Assembly: GCA_016788425.1 (NCBI GenBank)
Contig: JAEURQ010000003.1
Span: 465,282 to 529,281 of the forward strand
Reading direction: 5' to 3'
DNA length: 64,000 nt
Origin: Chthonomonas sp.
Lineage (GTDB): Bacteria; Armatimonadota; Fimbriimonadia; Fimbriimonadales; Fimbriimonadaceae
In this document: in pieces, positions 18,210 through 27,142 of the stretch
Layout: every line of letters starts with the position of its first letter
How positions within the stretch are numbered: the stretch's first letter is position 1
Notes under the pieces: generated by a model
Database searches by the model: none
The model's input: only the letters and a program-made list of their open reading frames with translations
Told to the model about the DNA's origin: nothing
Translations under genes and position numbers: made by a program

Positions 18210-19190
18210 ATGAAGGCACGAGCATTCCTTCGACCCGCGATGGCCCTAGTTGCGATGACCATGCTAGCTCAAGCTCCCTTTGCTCAGCAGATATCGGACG
18301 CCGAGAAGAAGCGAACCCAAGACCTTTGGCCGAGCCTGATGGATGCGATTCAACCGCACCGAAACAGCCTGGAAAGTTGGTCGGTGGAATTCGATTCCAC
18401 TAAGTGGTACGCCCAGAATCGGGTCTCGCCTTCGACTCCGGCGGAGTTTAAGAAGGTGATGGACGACCTCGCCGCGATCGAGAAGATCATCACGAGCGAC
18501 AAGTTCAAAGGAGTGCTCGGCTACTGGGGCGGACGCGACGACATTATTCAATGGCCGCAGAACTGGCTGGAGATTTGTCAGGCACGCCTGGCGATTACCC
18601 AAAAGGTGGTGAAGCGCGAACTCAGCCGCATCCTCATGCCGCAGATGATGGTGTACGAATCGATGACCGAATCGGTGCGTGACTTTGACGGCTGGGGCCT
18701 GAGCGAACAGGGGCTGGACATTGTGATGGGCAAGCGCGACGCCCCGCGAAAGGCGGTGCTGGCAAAGGTGAAGGGCCTGATGGATTCGGTGGGGCTGCCC
18801 GCCGACACCAAGGTGGAGAGCTTCGAAAAGGCTTGTGATGACCTTGTGGCCGCCGCTCAGGCTGCGGCCAAGGTGGCCAAGCCCGCCGCGACCTACACCA
18901 TGACTCCGGTGGCCGATGCGCTGAAAAAGCGCTGGGCCTCGGGACCCTGGGCCAACCGCAAGATCGTGAAGGTGAACACCGAATCGAACGTGTGGAAGAT
19001 CACCAAGAACGCGGTCGGCACGCCGCTGTATCGCACGGTGGCGGTGGTAGTGCAGTTCCGGATTGATGGCTACGGCTACCTGATTGAGTACTCAACGCAG
19101 GTGAAGGAGAACTACATGGGCGGCGGAAAATACGCCTACGTGACCTCCAACATCTCGCCGGACTACCGCATCATCGCTCCGAAGAGCTGA
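18210..19190 (+). CDS. Secreted hypothetical protein
   Basis: 326 residues, with a signal peptide MKARAFLRPAMALVAMTMLA ending near FAQQ. The mature part is mostly helical by composition (DAEKKRTQDLWPSLMDAIQP, KAVLAKVKGLMDSVGLPAD) and ends in a beta-rich segment (VAVVVQFRIDGYGYLIEYST). I do not recognise a family. It starts four bases after the previous secreted protein and ends just before a strong terminator, so the two genes are a unit and their products may work together at the cell surface. Confidence 0.7.
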   Translation: MKARAFLRPAMALVAMTMLAQAPFAQQISDAEKKRTQDLWPSLMDAIQPHRNSLESWSVEFDSTKWYAQNRVSPSTPAEFKKVMDDLAAIEKIITSDKFKGVLGYWGGRDDIIQWPQNWLEICQARLAITQKVVKRELSRILMPQMMVYESMTESVRDFDGWGLSEQGLDIVMGKRDAPRKAVLAKVKGLMDSVGLPADTKVESFEKACDDLVAAAQAAAKVAKPAATYTMTPVADALKKRWASGPWANRKIVKVNTESNVWKITKNAVGTPLYRTVAVVVQFRIDGYGYLIEYSTQVKENYMGGGKYAYVTSNISPDYRIIAPKS

Positions 19191-19210
19191 CCTGTTTTGT
19201 GCTTGCCCTT

Positions 19211-19245
19211 CCCCCTGTCGCCGCTCGGCGGCAGGGGGCTTTTTT
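19211..19245 (+). terminator. Rho-independent terminator
   Basis: The stretch can fold as CCCCCTG(T)CGCCG-CT-CGGCG(G)CAGGGGG, a nearly perfect 12-bp GC-rich stem with a two-base loop, followed by six T. It lies 20 bases after the stop of the 18210 gene and closes the operon of the two secreted proteins. Confidence 0.9.
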
Positions 19246-19381
19246 GGGTTGGTTATGAGGGCCATCGGGTAGCTTGCAATAACCGCGGAAGGCAAGAAAA
19301 TCCTCGATCGCGTCTGGAGTCGGATTGAAACGAGTAGCCTGGTCGGAACGGAGATGACGTCTTGGTAACAAACACCAAGGG

Positions 19382-22357
19382 CTACAGGCGACGCAATATT
19401 GTAGCCAGCATCTGCGGATCCCGACAAACATCAAACTCCCAGCGGCCCAACTTTCCCCAGTTGTTGACAGCGCTAACCCACCGCCGAGCAGCCTGGTGCT
19501 TGGCTTGCGTCTGATCATTCTCCATCCCCTTGACTTCCAGAACTAGCGTTCGGCCATCTCGGAGTCGCACTAAGTAGTCTGGCTCGTAATAGTGGGAGAC
19601 GCCTTCGTAGTCGTATGGGATGAGAAGGAATGGTCGCTCATTCCGAATATAGAAAGGCGCGAGATCGTGCCGTTGCTCTAAAACAAAAGCTGCGGTTTGC
19701 TCCCACTCCGAATCGAGCACGACGGCATTCACGTGCGATCGCTGGCAAGCATGGACCGGGCGTGTCGTTGTGAAATCAATATCACGGGTTGTTCCAATGG
19801 GCTTAAAGCGATTCAACAAGGGCATTAAGGGTGCTTCGCCTTGATCATCATCGGGTTCAATCGCGTCGAGCAATCTCTCCTTAATTCGCTGCACATATTT
19901 CTCAAGACCAAGTTCTCGGTGGTCTGTACCTCGCCACATCACCTTGGACTCGACATACCGGTGAACGAATCGTACGACTTGGGGATACAGTTGATGGCGG
20001 GCAAATCCGCGCGTGCGACCAGAGCCGCCGACGGGAGCTTGCGCACCTTCACCAACCAGGGCCGCGACCACCTGGCGAGCGATCTCAAACTCAATTGCCT
20101 GAACGTGCGTTTGAGCGTAGTATTGCTGCCGGTTATGTTCGATAAACTCTCCAATTCCGCCACCCGAGGCTGTTCCTTCGGCATATCCCGCGGCGACCTT
20201 CACGAACGTAGCGGTGGGAGTGGACTCCGGTTCAATGATGAGCTTCTCCATTGCATCAATGTCAGCACGGATCAGGGGACGGTCCAAGGCATAAACATAT
20301 CCCTCAACATTTGGAAAGCGGATCTCAAAACCAGCCCGCTCCGGGTTTGCCTTAATGTGATTGACGGGTTTATCAATGGGGGTCGAACTAGTCTTTCCCT
20401 TGTACGGAATCACGGAAAAAGGAATCCCATACACATCAACAAACTCTTCGGGTAGTAAGCCAGTATCAGGGTCGGACGTGTAGTTCATCCGTCGAAGACC
20501 ACGTCCAACAACTTGTTCGCAAAGGAGCTGCGATCCAAATGCCCTCAGACCTAAAATGTGCGTCACATTATTGGCGTCCCATCCTTCCGTAAGCATGGAA
20601 ACAGAAACCACGCATCGGACGTTTTGGCCGGGTTGCCCTAAGCGACCAACTGAGTTTACGATCGCACGGAGGGCCTTTGCGGCCTTATCTTTTGTTGCGG
20701 ACGGATCCTCTGACTCAACTTTCTCTAGGCGTTTGCTGTCGATGGCAATGGTCCGATTTTCACCCTTCGAATTCTGGAACAAATGAGGGAATACCTTGCC
20801 GCTACCATACACAATTCGCTTTTTATCTTTCTTCTTTTTGGTGACTGGCTCACCATCGTCATCGGAGTCCTCATCATCAAGTTCACTATCAGCGTCCTCA
20901 ACCTCCGTTTGACCAGAAATGTTCTCATAAAACAACTGGGCGATGTTGGTGTTGTCGCACACAAGAATCATCACTGGCGGAGCCTTTTGCGCGAGATCGC
21001 TTGCCTCCTGAACTGCATCGAACTGCTTTTCGTATTCGCCCGCCAATTGCAGCAGAGCATCCTCAGCTTTGCGCCAAACCACCTCGGGCTTTGGACGACC
21101 GTTAGACAATCGTTCTGATGCCGCTAAGTCTTTCGTGATATTTTTCCAGAGTTTAAAGTACTTCGGATCAGGCTTCCCGGTTGTATCAGAAACGGGCAAG
21201 CGCGGAATCTTTGTGATTCCGCTTTCAATGCCATCGACCAATCCAAAATCGGAAACAATCCAGGGAAATGGCTCGCCCTCCGGGTACCCCGACCCTTTCA
21301 GATAGAACGGCGTCGCCGAGACGTCAACGCAAATTCTCACACCACATGCCTTGTGGATACGATCAAGGCCCCTCACCCAGACCGTCGCTTCTTCTCGCTG
21401 ATCTTTGTCTTCCCCCTTTAGTTCTACAGCAATAGGAGCCGGTCGGTAAGCGTGGTGACCTTCATCGTTCAGCACCATGATTGGTGCCATGCCATAGAGT
21501 TCTCCGAGGCGATTTCGGGCAAAGGCTTCATCGGATTCCTCCCCTTTCTGAACCACTGCATAACTTTTGCCGCCCTCGGAATGCTCCGACTCCGGGGCAA
21601 ACGAATGCCAATTGGTGACCACCACCTTTCCCGATCGCAAGAGGTCGCGATACTGGGGAGGAATCATATCAAACTCGGTGTAATAGTCTCCACCAGAAGC
21701 GTCTGTCCGCAAAACCTGGAGGCGCTCTTTGATCGTAAGGTTAGGGCAGCAAACGAGGGCGGCCTTTGGAAATCGTTCGTCGCTTGGCACGCGGGCTCGA
21801 TTGCAGAATGCCCAGCTAATGAGCATCGCCATCACCACCGTCTTGCCGCTGCCGGTGCACATTTTCGTACACATACGCGTCAGTTCACCATCGCTCAGGG
21901 TGCCAAAGTCCTCGTCGGTGAAGTCCGGAATCCAGCGAGGTCGGCCACGCTGCCCATCGCGGCGCAATCCTCGAATCTCATTCAGAAAAATGATGGTCTC
22001 GACCGCCTCAATCTGGCAAAAGAAAAATCGCCGCTGACGGTCGGGGCGCGTCCAATGCCGTAACAAGTCCTTCGTCACGTTGGTGGCGCCTTCCCACTGA
22101 GACTCGCGCCAACGTTTCACGTCACGACGCAGCTTGTTCACCATCACCATGTCGCGTCGTTGCTCCTCTAGTTCTAGGGTGAGCTGCTGCCGACGAGTAT
22201 CGCGCTCATCCTTGTACCAATAATAAGAGGGTCGTCGCCCCTCGCTCTTATCGGCGACTCCAGATTCTCGGTTGTAGTCCCAAAAGTGAGTAGGTTCAAC
22301 GTATGGCGAACAAATAACCGGAGATTCGACCGGTTGAATCAGGTTGGGGTCGGCCAT
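19382..22357 (-). CDS. Type III-like restriction enzyme Res subunit (DEAD/DEAH helicase plus PD-(D/E)XK nuclease)
   Basis: 991 residues. The superfamily 2 helicase core has Walker A KMCTGSGKTVVMAML (TGSGKT at 168-173), a DEAD-box-type motif II in MVLNDEGHHAYRP, motif III-like VSATPFYLKGSG, and helicase C motifs including SMLTEGWDANNV and EQVVGRGLRRMNY. The C-terminus carries a nuclease site, PDYLVRLRDGRTLVLEVKG, which is PD followed by E-x-K. The order helicase then nuclease is that of Type III Res subunits. The Mod subunit is encoded immediately upstream (gap of three bases) on the same strand. Res acts only with a working Mod partner in Type III systems, and the Mod gene here is interrupted. 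Confidence 0.9.
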   Translation of the reverse strand: MADPNLIQPVESPVICSPYVEPTHFWDYNRESGVADKSEGRRPSYYWYKDERDTRRQQLTLELEEQRRDMVMVNKLRRDVKRWRESQWEGATNVTKDLLRHWTRPDRQRRFFFCQIEAVETIIFLNEIRGLRRDGQRGRPRWIPDFTDEDFGTLSDGELTRMCTKMCTGSGKTVVMAMLISWAFCNRARVPSDERFPKAALVCCPNLTIKERLQVLRTDASGGDYYTEFDMIPPQYRDLLRSGKVVVTNWHSFAPESEHSEGGKSYAVVQKGEESDEAFARNRLGELYGMAPIMVLNDEGHHAYRPAPIAVELKGEDKDQREEATVWVRGLDRIHKACGVRICVDVSATPFYLKGSGYPEGEPFPWIVSDFGLVDGIESGITKIPRLPVSDTTGKPDPKYFKLWKNITKDLAASERLSNGRPKPEVVWRKAEDALLQLAGEYEKQFDAVQEASDLAQKAPPVMILVCDNTNIAQLFYENISGQTEVEDADSELDDEDSDDDGEPVTKKKKDKKRIVYGSGKVFPHLFQNSKGENRTIAIDSKRLEKVESEDPSATKDKAAKALRAIVNSVGRLGQPGQNVRCVVSVSMLTEGWDANNVTHILGLRAFGSQLLCEQVVGRGLRRMNYTSDPDTGLLPEEFVDVYGIPFSVIPYKGKTSSTPIDKPVNHIKANPERAGFEIRFPNVEGYVYALDRPLIRADIDAMEKLIIEPESTPTATFVKVAAGYAEGTASGGGIGEFIEHNRQQYYAQTHVQAIEFEIARQVVAALVGEGAQAPVGGSGRTRGFARHQLYPQVVRFVHRYVESKVMWRGTDHRELGLEKYVQRIKERLLDAIEPDDDQGEAPLMPLLNRFKPIGTTRDIDFTTTRPVHACQRSHVNAVVLDSEWEQTAAFVLEQRHDLAPFYIRNERPFLLIPYDYEGVSHYYEPDYLVRLRDGRTLVLEVKGMENDQTQAKHQAARRWVSAVNNWGKLGRWEFDVCRDPQMLATILRRL

Positions 22358-22360
22358 GCT

Positions 22361-24592
22361 CTAACTTCCTCCGTCAACCTTGTGCACGCGCATCACCTCG
22401 TTTCCACGCGGGTCAATCACTTTGATGGCGACCCGGCCATGCGAACCCTTGGGGAACGGCAGCGAAACAGTCCCCGCGAAGGCTTCGAACCGTTCCGGGT
22501 CCACCGTGCCAACCAGAGCCTTGCTCAACTTGCCCCAAGCATTTTTGTCGGGGAAAAACGCCTGGGTGATACAGAAGCAACGTCCGTCATAGTTAGCGTC
22601 AATAAACCATGCGGCGACCTTCTCGGCACCAGTCGAGCGAACTGAGTTCGTTACTGGGTCATAGATATCAACCCCCTCCATTTCGACCTGAAGCTCGCCG
22701 CTTTTCAGCTCGGTAAGCTTGGTGCGAGGTGTGCCCGAGACCGTGAAGATTTGGCTCGAGGTCGTTGTCTTCAGCAAGTCGCCCATGTTCACGTCGGGGC
22801 GAATTTGCGCCATGTGCAAGCGCAAATGTGGATCCGGGTCATCTTGGATGGCAGCCTGCGCGGCGCCATCAAACGAAAACCCAGCGAAGACTAAGGCGTC
22901 GAATCCGCGCTTGGCGGCAAAGCGAATTCCGTCTTCCACCATCTTCGCGCTAAGCGAACCATATTGGGGTGCCACCACCACCGCCACGCCGTGTCGGGTG
23001 CCGTCAATGGTCCACTCTCCCTCGCCATGCAGACCGGGAGTGGGATACGATTCCAGCCGATCGAAGGTGACCTTCTTGTTGTTGGGGAAGAGCACACCGT
23101 CCGCCCTCAGCAATCTCACGATCTTATCAATGTAGGCTTCCGAATTCTGGGGCTCGGATTTGGTGGCTTCGTAAGTTGTTTGCAAACCCGAATCCCCGTC
23201 ACCGAACGATTCAAGTTCTTCGGGCGCGCCACCAATGGGCGACCCGGTGTCCAAGTCAATGCTCTCTTCCGAGGGGATGACGCCTTCGACGGTGAAGGGG
23301 CTGCAAACCCGCAGAATCTTCTTCTCGATGAGGGGTTGGTCAACCAGTTCTTCCTGCTCGGCCCTCGCGTCAATGCAGGCATTCACCTCATCCATCTTGC
23401 TTCGCCATGCTTTGCGATACGCGGTGATGGCTTCGGCGAGGGTCGCCGGATAGTCGGGGTCGGTGTCGAAAGGAATCTCCCATTCTTCCCACTTGGTTTC
23501 GGGAAGTTTCCATCGGCGTTCGTCGGCGTCGGTAATGGGGTCTGCCTTGTCTTTGCGCTTCTTCTTTGCGTCGTACTTGGCCAGCAAGGTGGCGCGCAGT
23601 TCCTTGGTGTCCGATTCGGCGAGTGCCTTGTTCGCCGCCGCCAACCGCTCGGCAAGAATCGGCTCCCAGGTTTCAAAGATAGGGTCGAGCGCTTGGTTTT
23701 GGGCAATGCTCTTGAGCGTAATGTGGGGGACTGTCCGGCAGTCAAATGTACACGCGGCGTTGATTGTGCCGGTGGGATCGCTCAGCCAAGTACCGTTTGG
23801 GTTTCGCTCTAAGTCTTCGGCACTGATGCTTCGCAGTTTGTAGAAGTCAAACTTCGCCGTGAGCAGCCGTTGCCGAGCAATGGAAAGGGCAACTCGGCTG
23901 CAATCAATCGTAATCCAGCGGCGACCCCACTGTTCGGCAACGAACGCAGTCGTGCCGCTGCCGCAGGTGGGGTCAAGCACTAGATCTCCAGGGCGGGTGG
24001 TCATCAAGATGCACCGCTTAATGACTTCTTCGCTAGTCTGAACGACATACCGTTTGTCCGACGAACCGCTGGTTGTTGTCCAAAAGTTGTTTAGCTCCGT
24101 AACTGGAAAATCATCCGCATAGTTTGCCAACCGCAAAGTGGTTTCTGTTTCGATACAGCGGCCTGAACGCACGAGCCTCTTCATACCTTCTTCATTCGTT
24201 ACCCAAGATGCGCCCTGTGCTCTCCCGGGTGGATCTTTCATCTTCCCATGAAATGCAACCTTGAAAGTAGCATTTGCATTAAAGCCAGCGGGACTAAGAG
24301 CTCGCGAACCAAACACCTTTGAGTTCTTTGGCAACTTCGTTGGGTCATCTGACTCGCCGTCAAGTATCTTGCGTCGAAGACCCGATGACTCTTCAACTTG
24401 GCTCCAAACAGAGTCGCCGATGGTGTCCCGAGGAATGTGTATCCTCTGAAATTTTATCTGCTTAATATCCTTAGAAAACCAGATAAGGTAGTCACCCAAT
24501 GCAGGCATGAGCCCGGAACCTAGACCGCCAAGTTTCGTGCGAAACGAAATAACGGATACAAAGTTGTCTGCACCGAATATTTCATCCAACAC
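22361..24592 (-). CDS. Type III-like DNA methyltransferase Mod, C-terminal fragment after an in-frame stop
   Basis: 743 residues from a GTG at 24592. It continues in the same frame as the upstream fragment that ends with TAA at 24616-24614; only seven codons (AAT TTA CAT CGG GTC AGA ACC) lie between that stop and this GTG. It contains the AdoMet-binding motif LVLDPTCGSGTTAFVAEQW (about 206-221) and VTELNNFWTT, a typical beta-class feature, plus a long C-terminal region. The DPPY catalytic motif is in the other fragment, so this part alone should not methylate DNA. Whether the GTG is used as a restart is unknown. The gene is followed by Res after three bases. Confidence 0.85.
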   Translation of the reverse strand: MLDEIFGADNFVSVISFRTKLGGLGSGLMPALGDYLIWFSKDIKQIKFQRIHIPRDTIGDSVWSQVEESSGLRRKILDGESDDPTKLPKNSKVFGSRALSPAGFNANATFKVAFHGKMKDPPGRAQGASWVTNEEGMKRLVRSGRCIETETTLRLANYADDFPVTELNNFWTTTSGSSDKRYVVQTSEEVIKRCILMTTRPGDLVLDPTCGSGTTAFVAEQWGRRWITIDCSRVALSIARQRLLTAKFDFYKLRSISAEDLERNPNGTWLSDPTGTINAACTFDCRTVPHITLKSIAQNQALDPIFETWEPILAERLAAANKALAESDTKELRATLLAKYDAKKKRKDKADPITDADERRWKLPETKWEEWEIPFDTDPDYPATLAEAITAYRKAWRSKMDEVNACIDARAEQEELVDQPLIEKKILRVCSPFTVEGVIPSEESIDLDTGSPIGGAPEELESFGDGDSGLQTTYEATKSEPQNSEAYIDKIVRLLRADGVLFPNNKKVTFDRLESYPTPGLHGEGEWTIDGTRHGVAVVVAPQYGSLSAKMVEDGIRFAAKRGFDALVFAGFSFDGAAQAAIQDDPDPHLRLHMAQIRPDVNMGDLLKTTTSSQIFTVSGTPRTKLTELKSGELQVEMEGVDIYDPVTNSVRSTGAEKVAAWFIDANYDGRCFCITQAFFPDKNAWGKLSKALVGTVDPERFEAFAGTVSLPFPKGSHGRVAIKVIDPRGNEVMRVHKVDGGS

Positions 24593-24613
24593 GGTTCTGA
24601 CCCGATGTAAATT

Positions 24614-25420
24614 TTAATCACTAATCTGAAGGAAAATGCTTCCCGAATTTGCGAGTAGTTCTTTTGCTATCAAAAGCCGGTCACGCAGATAGCTTAAATA
24701 GGAGTGGACCCCAAGCGTCCAAGTATCCCTGTATGCCTTAACCATTTCCGGCTCCCGCGTAAGGTCTTCAGGTTTTTCCTTTACGTCTCTCTTGCCAACT
24801 TCCGATTGAAAATTTGACCCATACTTTATGCCGTATGGCGGGTCGAGATAGATCATCTGGACTTTGCCCGCTAGTGCTTCCCGCCTGGCCAGGGAAGCCA
24901 TCACCGACAAACTATCACCGAGAATCATTCGATTCGACCAATCCACATCGTGTTGATAAAACTGAACTGCTTCACGATATTCTTGATCCGGGTCGGCGAA
25001 TAGAGATCGGGGAATATCTTGTCGCGCCGCCGTCGCCAGGATCGCCTTGGCCGAAACTCGCTCGTGAATATGGAGTCCCACCGGGTCCACGACGCACGCC
25101 TGCTGCTCGCGCTTACCGGTCCACTCTAGCCATGGTTGGTGCTGCCGCAACGCCGCGCTCAGCATTTGCTGTTCCTCGGGCGTGAGGGGGCGTTTACCCG
25201 CTTCTTCAACGAGTGCCGGCAGGGCATCGGCTTTCCCTTCGGCATCGAACCGGAGCACCGGCGGGAGGTGCGGATTGTAATCGTAGTTGATGGGGCGTTC
25301 GCGCGAAACTCGACCACGAGCCTCGAGCCCTACGGGAGGAATGTTCTTGCGGGTCGCCGCCGGATGGCGTAAGTCTACGACTTGGTCTTCACCCGTTTCT
25401 GATTGCTTCTTCCTTGCCAT
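24614..25420 (-). CDS. Type III-like DNA methyltransferase Mod, N-terminal fragment ending in a premature stop
   Basis: 268 residues starting MARKKQSETGEDQVVDLRHP. It holds the catalytic motif IV, MIYLDPPYGIKYG (DPPY at 193-196), and ends SGSIFLQISD followed by TAA. In intact relatives the text continues ISDENxHRVRxxLDE, and here the next in-frame codons read N-L-H-R-V-R-T-V-L-D-E, so one GAA-to-TAA change explains the break. The complete protein would have about 1019 residues. Possibilities are a real inactivating mutation, readthrough or programmed recoding, phase variation by point reversion, or a sequencing error. Confidence 0.88.
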   Translation of the reverse strand: MARKKQSETGEDQVVDLRHPAATRKNIPPVGLEARGRVSRERPINYDYNPHLPPVLRFDAEGKADALPALVEEAGKRPLTPEEQQMLSAALRQHQPWLEWTGKREQQACVVDPVGLHIHERVSAKAILATAARQDIPRSLFADPDQEYREAVQFYQHDVDWSNRMILGDSLSVMASLARREALAGKVQMIYLDPPYGIKYGSNFQSEVGKRDVKEKPEDLTREPEMVKAYRDTWTLGVHSYLSYLRDRLLIAKELLANSGSIFLQISD

Positions 25421-25568
25421 CTACTTGTCTCCGAACTATGCTATCGGAATTCTACCGTTCCTAGGCGACAGTCGGTGGCATGGATCCGCCGGAGGGTGAT
25501 GGGGTGTTTGTTAGGCTAGCCACGGAACCAGCGGCGAAGCGTGGTTTGCCGGAGGACGGCGTTTGATT

Positions 25569-25613
<45 letters not shown>

Positions 25614-25791
25614 ATTAGTAGTTGACCCGTCCAAAGGCGTCCCGAATCGTCCATTTGAATCTGATAGTTGAACCTAGATCGTCCCAATGCGTCCTGTTTC
25701 GACCCCTCATTTCCACCGCGTTAACGGCGCGTAAACGGCGGATTGTGCCCTCGTAAACGGCGGATTTGGAGGTACTCTACCCTGTACAAAC
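25614..25791. promoter_or_regulatory. Integrase-proximal region with direct repeats, candidate arm-type sites
   Basis: Between the tRNA scar and the integrase start there is no gene. A 15-bp sequence CGTAAACGGCGGATT occurs twice as a direct repeat (25730-25744 and 25752-25766) with a partial third copy at 25720-25729. Further left several spaced CGTCC words occur (around 25630, 25639, 25649, 25680 and 25690). Short direct repeats beside the core site are typical arm-binding sites of tyrosine integrases or operator sites for control of int. The role is inferred. Confidence 0.4.
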
Positions 25792-26937
25792 ATGGCGAAG
25801 CGAGGGCGACGAGAACGAGGGTCTGGGAGCATCTACAAACGAGGCTCGGGCTACGTGGCGCAGGTGCAGGACGGCTGGAAGGAGAACGGCAAGCCGCAGT
25901 ACCGTCAGGTGCGGTGCAAATCGCAGGCCGACGCCGTGCAGGCTCTCAAGGAACTCAACTCCCTCTTAGTCCAAGGTAGGGCCATCCCCGTTCGTGGCGG
26001 GCATACGGTCTCTTCGTGGCTCGACGTCTGGCTGGAGGAGCACATCAAGGTGAATCGCGAGGTCAAGACGTACGAGTTCTACCGACTCATGTGCGAGAAG
26101 CGGATCAAGCCGTACATCGGGCGAATCGAACTCCAGCGAGTGACTCCAATGGACGTCACACGGCTGTTTAAGACCATCGAAGCCGACGGCGCGAGTGCGA
26201 ACACCATCAATGCCGTCCGACGCACCCTACGGGCCGCATACGGGGTTGCCATGAAGTTTGGTGAAGCTCATGACAATCCCGTCGCCAAGACCTTCGCGCC
26301 TAAGGTTCGCCGCCAACCCAAGGTGTTCTTCGATGCTGAGCAAGTGCAAAAGCTCCTCAAGGCTCTTGATGGGTCTCCCGTCGAGAACCTCGTGAAGTTC
26401 ACACTCGCAACCGGGATGAGGATCGGTGAAGCAACCGGGCTTACCTGGGACGGTGTTGACCTGAAGCAGAAAACTGTCTTGGTGAAGACCCAGCTCCAGC
26501 GTATGGGATCGAAGATGGTGCTCAAGCCTCTCAAAACAGAAAAGAGCCTCCGAACGATGCCGCTCGTCGGTCATTCACTCGAAGCGGTTCGCACGGAACG
26601 CAATCGGCAGGAGGACGCTGGCTTTGAAAACGAGCTTGACCTTGTGTTCCTGAACCCATGGGGCCGCCCCTTTGACCCCAAGTACGTGAACGACCGCCTT
26701 CATGAAGCTCTCGAAGCCTCTGGTCTTCCCCGCGCCGGGATGCACTCGCTACGGCACTCCGCCGCGACGTTCATGCTCATGGCAGGAATGAACCTCCACC
26801 AAGTCAGCCGCTACCTCGGGCACTCTCAGATTGCTTTGACTTCGAACTTGTATGGGCATGTGCTGGATGGCGCGATGCGGGACGCGGCGGAGCAACTCCA
26901 GCGGGCATACGCTAATCAACCACCGCCAACTCACTGA
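25792..26937 (+). CDS. Tyrosine recombinase / phage-type integrase
   Basis: 381 residues. The N-terminal part is an arm-type DNA-binding domain (GSGSIYKRGSGYVAQVQDGW), followed by a SAM-like core-binding domain (about 65-165) and the catalytic domain with R in ATGMRIGEATGLTW, the box HSLRHSAATFML (H-x-x-R), LGHSQ (His) and the nucleophile Tyr in TSNLYGHVL. All catalytic residues are present, so it should be active. It lies beside a truncated tRNA-Lys gene and is transcribed away from it, as expected for the integrase of an element inserted there. A GGAGG lies 19 bases upstream of the ATG, too far to be a normal ribosome site. Confidence 0.93.
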   Translation: MAKRGRRERGSGSIYKRGSGYVAQVQDGWKENGKPQYRQVRCKSQADAVQALKELNSLLVQGRAIPVRGGHTVSSWLDVWLEEHIKVNREVKTYEFYRLMCEKRIKPYIGRIELQRVTPMDVTRLFKTIEADGASANTINAVRRTLRAAYGVAMKFGEAHDNPVAKTFAPKVRRQPKVFFDAEQVQKLLKALDGSPVENLVKFTLATGMRIGEATGLTWDGVDLKQKTVLVKTQLQRMGSKMVLKPLKTEKSLRTMPLVGHSLEAVRTERNRQEDAGFENELDLVFLNPWGRPFDPKYVNDRLHEALEASGLPRAGMHSLRHSAATFMLMAGMNLHQVSRYLGHSQIALTSNLYGHVLDGAMRDAAEQLQRAYANQPPPTH

Positions 26938-27142
26938 CATCTCGATGTTTACTGAAGGTGGGGAGTCGTCCGCCGTGGAGTCAAGAAGGTGCACTTGTCC
27001 CCTGCGCTGGAGAGATCGCACGGATTCGGGTCTGGAATTCAGATTTTATTGAGGCGGCTGCTTGTTCCGCCACGTCTTCTAGCTAGTGCCGCGGGTCGTC
27101 TGAGGCGAAACGGAGTAAAATACAGTTTGGAGGACACTGACC

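Noticed and set aside
22964-23812. Plus-strand frame opposite the Mod gene
   Set aside because: It is the shadow of the methyltransferase coding strand, without motifs.
26955-27040. Possible tRNA-like stretch behind the integrase
   Set aside because: A GATTCG word suggested a T loop, but acceptor, D and anticodon stems could not be formed.
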